From Fidelibacterota bacterium (lineage in GTDB: Bacteria > Fidelibacterota > Marinisomatia > Marinisomatales > Marinisomataceae): a stretch of DNA of 64,000 bases. A program made the translations under genes and the position numbers. The notes under the pieces are model-generated. The model saw nothing but the letters and a program-made list of their open reading frames with translations, was not told the DNA's origin and did not search any database. Each line of letters begins with the position of its first letter. Position 1 is the first letter of the stretch. This document shows positions 58,584-64,000 of the stretch, piece after piece. The stretch is taken from positions 1 through 64,000 of the forward strand of contig BPEH01000003.1 of the NCBI GenBank assembly GCA_019654715.1. Reading direction: 5' to 3'.

Positions 58584-59270
58584 ATGTTTGCAAAAAACAA
58601 TCCATACTTAAGAAGCCTTCTAATACAATTGTTGTTTATCCCATTTTTAGGATTGGCGATTCTTTTCTTTAAAGGAGGGACCGTGAGCGATCCAACAACG
58701 GTAGGGTATTCCTTTTACAATAATTTTATTAGTGAGCTTGGGGCTTTTACTGCTCATAATGGAGAATTTAACAGTCCTTCGATGTTTTTCTTTATCGGAG
58801 CAATGTTTTCGCTTGCGGTAGGATGTTCATTGTTTTTTTTAGAAGAAAAAAAACTATTCGATTCTACAAAAAATACCTTTGTATTTGTCAAGATTGGTAC
58901 ATTATTTGGTGTGTTGGCTGGTATTTGTTTTGGTTTAGTGGCAATTCCGTTTGATGCTTTTGATATAAGCATGAAGATTCATAGCTATAGTGCACAATAT
59001 GCATTTAGATTTATCTTATTGGCGTTAATGTTTAACGGAATTGGGATTATATTTGATCCAAAATTTCCTACCTTTTATGGTGTCATAAATTTTCTAGCGG
59101 TATTTCCGGTTGCAAAACATTCTGTCGATATGTATTTCAATGATTTTTATCAAGGATCTATTCCAATTGAAGACGTTGTTCTTTCTCAAAAAATTGCTGT
59201 GATTGCATTGATACTATGTTTTGTTATTCGCATCATCGGTGCAAAAAGCATATTAAAAAAATTAGCTTAA
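58584..59270 (+). CDS. DUF998-like six-helix membrane protein
   Basis: A polytopic membrane protein of about 228 residues. It has the opening SLLIQLLFIPFLGLAILF, then FYNNFISELGAFTAHNGEFN. Further helices include FFFIGAMFSLAVGCSLFF, IGTLFGVLAGICFGLVAI and IAVIALILCFVIRIIG. The SELG motif and layout resemble the DUF998 family. I use ATG 58584, since the upstream in-frame start would lie within the divergent gene and give a polar leader. Function unknown. Confidence 0.7.
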   Translation: MFAKNNPYLRSLLIQLLFIPFLGLAILFFKGGTVSDPTTVGYSFYNNFISELGAFTAHNGEFNSPSMFFFIGAMFSLAVGCSLFFLEEKKLFDSTKNTFVFVKIGTLFGVLAGICFGLVAIPFDAFDISMKIHSYSAQYAFRFILLALMFNGIGIIFDPKFPTFYGVINFLAVFPVAKHSVDMYFNDFYQGSIPIEDVVLSQKIAVIALILCFVIRIIGAKSILKKLA

Positions 59271-59338
59271 AAATCTAATACATTATCTAAGAAATTGTCC
59301 TTAATATAGACGATGTTAAAAACAAGAAAGGTGAATTT

Positions 59339-60836
59339 ATGAAAAAATATTCTTTTATTTCTATTGTAGCGTTATTAGCAATGCTTTTTGTTGGTTGTGG
59401 TACTTCTGATGGAAAACTACCAAGACAAACGGGTGATGCAAGTAGCGAAGTTGAAGAAGGTTTATATCTTGCACATAACGTAATGTGGGATTTGGCACGA
59501 GACAAATTTGAGGAAGGAATTGCAAAAGACGCAAATTGTGTATCATGTTATTTAAATAAAGGACATGTTGAAACTGATAGAGTACAACGAAGAGAATTGT
59601 ATGAGAAAGCATTAGAATTATCAAGCACACAACATCCTGAAACAAAATTAGTGCGCGATGCAGTTAATTGGATAAACGGAGAAGGTAGCAGATTTGATAG
59701 TTATGAAAGTTTGTATAAAAAATATCCAAATGACCCATATCTAGCAAATGGTGCAGCAAGAAGTTTAATGATAAATGATAAGCTAGATGAAGCAAGGGTG
59801 TTGCTTGAGGAAGCATTCGCTGCGATGCCATCTGCTGGATTCTTATCTAACTTACTTGCTTATACCTATATGAATAATGAAGAACCAGGATCTGATGAAT
59901 TTGAAAAAGCATCTGGTCATTTACGAAGATATATGCGTACAGAAAATGGCAAGGATGGCTCTAGCAAATGCACTAGATTCAATGGGTGAATATTATTTAA
60001 TGAAGGGCGATTTTGAAAATGCATTAGCGCATTATAGAAGAGCCATAGGAGTAAACCCTAATTATAAATGGGGTCCAATCAATCTTGCAAGAACCATGAG
60101 GCAAGTAAAACGAGCTAATGGTGAAGCAAAGATCATGCCTTCTTCTACAGAGAACCAAGATGCAAAAAATGCATTTAATGTTGGTGGATGGTATCTATAC
60201 AATATTGATTGGGATAGAGCATATGAAAAATTCAGTGAAGCTATTGAATTGGATCCAAATTTTGCATTAGCATATGGAATGAGAGCTAGAACAAGTGCGT
60301 TTCTAGGGAATGGAGAAGACCTTGTTGATGATTTAGATATTGCTGTGAGCATGTCATTAAATGCATCTGAAGATGAAGCATCTCTAATCAATGCTTTAGC
60401 TGCAAGCGTTACAGATGGAACTAACGATACTTTCAACAAAACAGTTGAAGAATTAGCTGCTAAATATCGAGATGATTCAATGTTAGCATTCGAAACTGTA
60501 TTTGCAACGATGAGTGCTATTGGAGCTGATGCAGTGATTAAAAGAGCGAACGCTTTACTTGCTATGGATCCTGATTTTACTCCCGCATATAACATGTTAG
60601 GATATGCTTATATGGATAAAGGAGATTTAGAGAATGCTGGTAAAGCACTTCAAGAGCAAGTCAGGTTGGCACCAGGTCTTGCAAATCCATATGATTCTAT
60701 GGGAGATTATTATCTTGCAGTAGGAGATAACGAATTAGCATTAAAGTATTTTGAAAAATCTGCTTCCATGGGATTACCTGCTAGTACTACAAAAGCAGAT
60801 AGCCTTCAAAGTATTTCAGAAACGGAAGAAGAATAA
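59339..60836 (+). CDS. TPR-repeat lipoprotein (one frame break)
   Basis: An AAAGGTGA ribosome site and a lipobox (LFVGCGTSDG) are present, followed by an acidic linker and TPR units through the whole length. Examples are ALANALDSMGEYYLMKGDFE, ALAHYRRAIGVNPNYKWG, YEKFSEAIELDPNFALAYGM and YNMLGYAYMDKGDLENAGKA. The first frame ends at 59989. A one-base break near 59945 passes into the downstream frame (MARMALANALDSMGEY). The protein of about 500 residues ends before a strong terminator. Function unknown, probably scaffold-like. Confidence 0.78.
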
Positions 60837-60852
60837 AAAAGAATAAGAAATG

Positions 60853-60877
60853 AGGCGGCAATATTGCCGCCTTTTTT
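60853..60877 (+). terminator. Rho-independent terminator
   Basis: A perfect 20-base palindrome AGGCGGCAAT/ATTGCCGCCT gives a GC-rich hairpin followed at once by a T6 run overlapping the last two T of the stem. It lies 17 bases after the TPR lipoprotein stop. It is the clearest terminator in the window and separates that gene from the dnaX operon. Confidence 0.88.
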
Positions 60878-60946
60878 CTATCTAAAATTATTTATCATTA
60901 TAAAATTTAAAACTTTTGTTAAATTGTCGAAAGTAAAAGGATTTAA

Positions 60947-62515
60947 TTGAGTAAAAATTACCAGATTTTAGCGCTAAAATGGCGACCAAAACACTTTGAA
61001 GAAGTTGTAGGGCAAGACCATATTACCAAAACTTTAATCAAAGCCTTTGAGAAAAATCGCATTGCACAAGCTTTCTTGTTTGCCGGACCGAGAGGTGTTG
61101 GCAAAACTACAGCAGCAAGATTGCTTGCAATGTGTTTAAATGGATCAGATAAACCATCTATTAAATATGATGTTGAATCAGATGTGATTAAGCAGATTAT
61201 TGAAGGAAGATCAATGGATGTTATTGAGATAGATGGTGCCTCAAATCGAGGAATCGATGAAATAAGAGAATTACGAGAAAATATTAAGTTTGCACCCCTA
61301 GAAGGAAAGTTTAAGGTGGTGATTATTGATGAAGTACATATGTTAACTACACAAGCTTTTAATGCGCTTTTAAAAACACTTGAAGAACCGCCATCACATG
61401 TCAAATTTGTTATGGCTACCACAGATATCCATAAAGTGCCACAAACTATTATTTCTCGCTGCCAACGTTTTGATTTTCTACCAATTACTAACGAAGTAAT
61501 TAAAGATAGATTAAAACATATTTTAAAAGCCGAATCTGTTAAAATTGATGATTCTTCATTGGATTTAATTGCATCAAAGTCTGATGGTAGCATGAGAGAT
61601 GCTCTCGGGTTTTTGGACCAAATTTTGGTATTTAGCGATAAAAAGATTACAGACGAGATAGTTATTGATTTATTGGGAGTAATTCCAACAGAAGTTTATT
61701 TTGATATTACCAATGCACTACATGACAAGAATGGAGAAGAATTAGTCACTATTCTTAATCATGTAAAAGAAAAAGGATATATTGTTGAAGATCTTATCAA
61801 GGGACTAATTAATCATATGCGCAATTTGACTCTGATGCACTATAAGAATGGACTAGATTTAATGGGTCTATCTCCTGAACTAAAAAAGCTCTATAAGAAA
61901 AATAAATACGATTGGTCTTTAAAAGATTTAGTGCGTATTTCCAATAGTTTATCGGAATTGTACGCATCTATTAAGCGTTTCTCCGACCAAACATTGATAT
62001 TTGAAATGACATTAATGAAATTTCTTCAATTTGATAAAAGTGTTGATATTGAAAAATTCTTACAGTCAAATGTTCCACAAGAAGAACATTCTATTCCAGA
62101 ACCTAAAAAGACCAATAGTGTTCCAAAAAAAACAGTAAAAAAAGCAGTAAAAAAAACGGCTAAAAAAATATCAGAAGTAACTACCGATCAAGTAAAAGAT
62201 TCTTGGGATAAAATTTTAGGTAAAATATCAGAAGAAAGAGGGTCAGTCCACGCACTATTAAGTGACTGTATTATTAAAGAAATGAATGGGAATAATCTTG
62301 AATTAATATCTTATGATAGCAATGAATTTAACCAACAACTAATAAATGATAATTTAGGTTTTGTTAAAGATTCTATTAATGAAGTGCTCAATGCTTCTAT
62401 AGGGGTAAAGATTATAGTGGATACAGAAGTTGAAAAAATTGAAGAAAAACCAGATAATGATTCAGTTAATCAAAACGATGTAGTTGAATTATTTCAAGGA
62501 AAGGATACAATGTAA
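60947..62515 (+). CDS. dnaX: DNA polymerase III subunit gamma/tau
   Basis: The clamp-loader ATPase. It begins at TTG after an AAAAGGA ribosome site. The AAA+ part has LALKWRPKHFEEVVGQDHI, Walker A FAGPRGVGKTTAARLLA, VIEIDGASNRGIDEIRELRE, Walker B VVIIDEVHMLT and the SRC sensor IISRCQRFDF. The zinc-module cysteines normally found after the Walker A helix are absent. A Lys-rich linker around residues 390-405 is encoded by four runs of 7-8 A, beyond which a tau-specific domain continues. Slippage there would produce a short gamma form. Total 522 residues. Confidence 0.95.
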   Translation: MSKNYQILALKWRPKHFEEVVGQDHITKTLIKAFEKNRIAQAFLFAGPRGVGKTTAARLLAMCLNGSDKPSIKYDVESDVIKQIIEGRSMDVIEIDGASNRGIDEIRELRENIKFAPLEGKFKVVIIDEVHMLTTQAFNALLKTLEEPPSHVKFVMATTDIHKVPQTIISRCQRFDFLPITNEVIKDRLKHILKAESVKIDDSSLDLIASKSDGSMRDALGFLDQILVFSDKKITDEIVIDLLGVIPTEVYFDITNALHDKNGEELVTILNHVKEKGYIVEDLIKGLINHMRNLTLMHYKNGLDLMGLSPELKKLYKKNKYDWSLKDLVRISNSLSELYASIKRFSDQTLIFEMTLMKFLQFDKSVDIEKFLQSNVPQEEHSIPEPKKTNSVPKKTVKKAVKKTAKKISEVTTDQVKDSWDKILGKISEERGSVHALLSDCIIKEMNGNNLELISYDSNEFNQQLINDNLGFVKDSINEVLNASIGVKIIVDTEVEKIEEKPDNDSVNQNDVVELFQGKDTM

Positions 62516-62829
62516 TGTTTGGTAACATGAAGGAAATGCTTAAACAAGCACAAAACATGAAATCTCAAATGAATGAGATAAAAAAAGAATTAGAACAGAT
62601 TGAAGTCGAAGGATCTGCTGCAAACGGCTCATGCGTCGTTAGAATGACTGCTGATATGAAAACAACCCAAGTTTCCATTGATGAAACGCTTCTTAGTGGG
62701 AATAAGGATATGATTGAAAATGCAATTAAAGTTGCTACAAATGGAGCGTTGGATAAAGCAAAAGATACAGCGTCAAAAAGATTAAAATCAGTGACAGGCG
62801 GATTAATGGACAATCTTCCAGGTATGTAA
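62515..62829 (+). CDS. YbaB/EbfC-family nucleoid-associated protein
   Basis: A 104-residue protein with the family opening MFGNMKEMLKQAQNMKSQMN, followed by VEGSAANGSCVVRMTADMK and GGLMDNLPGM at the end. YbaB dimers bind DNA without strong specificity. It sits in the classic dnaX-ybaB-recR order, overlapping dnaX and recR by one base each. Confidence 0.95.
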   Translation: MFGNMKEMLKQAQNMKSQMNEIKKELEQIEVEGSAANGSCVVRMTADMKTTQVSIDETLLSGNKDMIENAIKVATNGALDKAKDTASKRLKSVTGGLMDNLPGM

Positions 62830-63428
62830 TGAGTAATATTGCAACATATATTGATCAATTAATAGAAGCACTAACAAAACTTCCTGGTATTGGAAGAAAA
62901 GGCGCAGAACGCATTGCATATTTTATTATTCATTCCGATGATAAAACTGCAAAAGATTTAGTGTCTTCGTTAGAAGATATTGGGGATAAACTGCAAACTT
63001 GTGAAAATTGTGGGATGATTTTTCTTCAAAAAGAGAAAGAGTGTAGTTGCAGTTCTGCTAGCAATACAAAACATATCTGCGTTGTTGAGAATATTGAAGA
63101 TGCAATTAAAATTCAAAATACTCATAGTTTTGATGGGTTATACCATGTGCTAGGTGGAGCAATTTCTCCTTTGGACGGCATTGGTCCATCAGAGCTTTCT
63201 TTTGATAAGCTTTTAGGTCGAATTAGTAATGGAGTAGAAGAGGTTATTATTGCGACAAATCCAAGCACATCAGGGAATGCAACAGCAATGTATCTTCAAA
63301 AAATTTTAAAAGAACATAGTATTAGAGTATCACGTCTTGCAATTGGCTTACCAGTAGGAAGCAATCTTGAATATATTGATGATAAAACAGTTGCAACAGC
63401 CATAAAAGAAAGAGTAGAGTTAAATTGA
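62829..63428 (+). CDS. recR: Recombination protein RecR
   Basis: Works with RecF/RecO to load RecA at gaps. The N-terminal helix-hairpin-helix is LIEALTKLPGIGRKGAERIA. A zinc finger of four cysteines follows (TCENCGMIFLQ, ECSC). The Toprim domain has CVVENIEDAIKIQNT, YHVLGGAISPLDGIGPSEL and VIIATNPSTSGNATAMYL. About 200 residues is normal. Confidence 0.97.
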   Translation: MSNIATYIDQLIEALTKLPGIGRKGAERIAYFIIHSDDKTAKDLVSSLEDIGDKLQTCENCGMIFLQKEKECSCSSASNTKHICVVENIEDAIKIQNTHSFDGLYHVLGGAISPLDGIGPSELSFDKLLGRISNGVEEVIIATNPSTSGNATAMYLQKILKEHSIRVSRLAIGLPVGSNLEYIDDKTVATAIKERVELN

Positions 63429-63949
63429 GTATTGCTGATTTTTTTACCTTTTCTAGAATTTTAGTTACTCCTTTTGTTATCTATTTCATCTTTATTCATA
63501 ATTTTTTTATTGCATCTATTCTGTTTATCTATTGTAGTATTAGCGATATTCTTGACGGATATCTTGCAAGAAAATATGATTTGGTAAATGAGAGGGGAAA
63601 TTTTCTTGATCCTTTGGCAGATAAAATTTTAATGACGGGAGTACTAACTGTATTGTTATATCAAGGGTTAGTGAGAAGTGAAGATTTTCCATCAATAGCA
63701 CCATGGGCATATAGCATTATTATTGGACGCGATGTTTTAATCACATTCTATCGTCAATATCTACGCAATAAAAATCAACCTTTAGTTACTTCAAAATATG
63801 GAAAATTTAAAACCGTATTTCAACATCTTGCTGTAATCTTTATTCTAGTTGCATCTCCAACTCAAGAATTAGTTGATTTAGTAATGGGATTAAATGCAGT
63901 ATATGCAGGAGCAACAGGTATGCATTATGTGGTCAAAAATGGGTTTTAA
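63425..63949 (+). CDS. pgsA: CDP-diacylglycerol-glycerol-3-phosphate 3-phosphatidyltransferase
   Basis: Makes phosphatidylglycerophosphate. The CDP-alcohol phosphotransferase motif D-G-x2-A-R-x8-G-x3-D-x3-D is complete: SDILDGYLARKYDL followed by NERGNFLDPLADKILM. Several helices follow. It overlaps recR by 4 bases. The lipid pathway fits with cdsA upstream and a probable pgpA downstream. Confidence 0.94.
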   Translation: MSIADFFTFSRILVTPFVIYFIFIHNFFIASILFIYCSISDILDGYLARKYDLVNERGNFLDPLADKILMTGVLTVLLYQGLVRSEDFPSIAPWAYSIIIGRDVLITFYRQYLRNKNQPLVTSKYGKFKTVFQHLAVIFILVASPTQELVDLVMGLNAVYAGATGMHYVVKNGF

Positions 63950-64000
63950 AGATAAATTAATTTACAATTATGTTACGCTCTGCGGTTTAGGAAGACTTCC
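63927..64000 (+). CDS. Probable phosphatidylglycerophosphatase A, N-terminal fragment
   Basis: Only the first about 24 codons are inside the window. The reading frame overlaps the pgsA end and reads FKDKLIYNYVTLCGLGRLP. The Leu-Gly-x-Leu-Pro opening resembles PgpA, where the sequence usually continues with APGTxGS. The call rests on this short segment and on pgsA immediately upstream. An ATG at 63939 is an alternative start. Confidence 0.5.
   Translation, partial: MWSKMGFKDKLIYNYVTLCGLGRL

Noticed and set aside
62125-62170. A-runs in dnaX treated as sequencing error
   Set aside because: The frame continues unbroken through all four runs, so there is no sign of an indel; I list them instead as a possible slippage site.
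1-64000. CRISPR arrays, insertion sequences, rRNA genes, prophage
   Set aside because: No regularly spaced repeats, transposase or phage motifs, or rRNA sequences were seen on either strand.

Overview
This window looks like a low-GC, FCB-superphylum bacterium, most probably a marine Neomarinimicrobiota (SAR406/Marinimicrobia)-like genome. The evidence is AT-rich DNA, a GWxTD-domain protein, PorV/PorQ-type outer-membrane proteins, many lipobox-bearing TPR lipoproteins, a TatT-type TRAP cassette and a Bacteroidota-like truncated starch-synthase paralogue. The phylum is an inference from gene content; no 16S gene is present. Almost everything is on the + strand, in long operons whose start and stop codons overlap. 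Only two genes are on the minus strand (a BolA-like gene and an alkyl-sulfatase-like lipoprotein). Shine-Dalgarno-like sequences appear mainly where a gene is not translationally coupled to its neighbour.

Layout. 1-3.6 kb: end of an ABC ATPase, a secreted propeller-like protein, a GWxTD protein and an RNase H-like protein. 3.7-9 kb: rod-shape/elongasome operon mreB-mreC-mreD-PBP2-rodA. 9-13.7 kb: truncated glycogen-synthase-like protein, a lipoprotein, an outer-membrane barrel and a TPR protein. 13.7-18.7 kb: glyA, then a TRAP transporter (TatT lipoprotein, DctP, fused QM permease). 18.7-25 kb: PorV-like, BamD, NadD, Ca/Na antiporter, FtsE-FtsX, GrpE-DnaJ. 25-30.6 kb: a GspL/PilM-like membrane pair, rsmD, coaD, icd, obg and tRNA-Ser. 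30.7-34.9 kb: poorly characterised secreted proteins and lipoproteins, a CPBP protease and a thioredoxin-fold lipoprotein. 34.9-39.8 kb: BolA, TPR lipoprotein, PyrD, RlpA, lipid kinase, CdsA. 39.8-46.6 kb: a seven-gene cassette of a MutL-type ASKHA ATPase, an RnfC-like biotinyl/lipoyl-fold protein with a KOW-like tail, a small protein and four membrane proteins. 46.6-53 kb: lysine 6-aminotransferase, rsmI, tmk, an S41 protease, a ThDP enzyme and a DoxX-like protein. 53-60.9 kb: tRNA-Val, cupin, tandem DsbA/HCCA-isomerase-like protein, CADD-like protein, HlyIII, apt, alkyl sulfatase, a DUF998-like protein and a TPR lipoprotein ending at a clear terminator. 61-64 kb: dnaX, ebfC, recR, pgsA and the start of a probable pgpA.

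The best candidate for an undescribed system is the 39.8-46.6 kb cassette. It has a MutL-family ATPase with no B12-dependent mutase beside it, coupled by overlapping or touching reading frames to a lipoyl-fold protein and four membrane proteins, one of which resembles the uncharacterised DUF6754 family.

Data quality matters. More than 20 single-base frame breaks interrupt otherwise well-conserved housekeeping genes (PBP2, rodA, nadD, coaD, icd, obg, rsmI and others). Several lie in homopolymers, and in every case the protein resumes immediately in another frame. I read these as sequencing or consensus indels, not gene decay, and annotate each as one CDS spanning the breaks.
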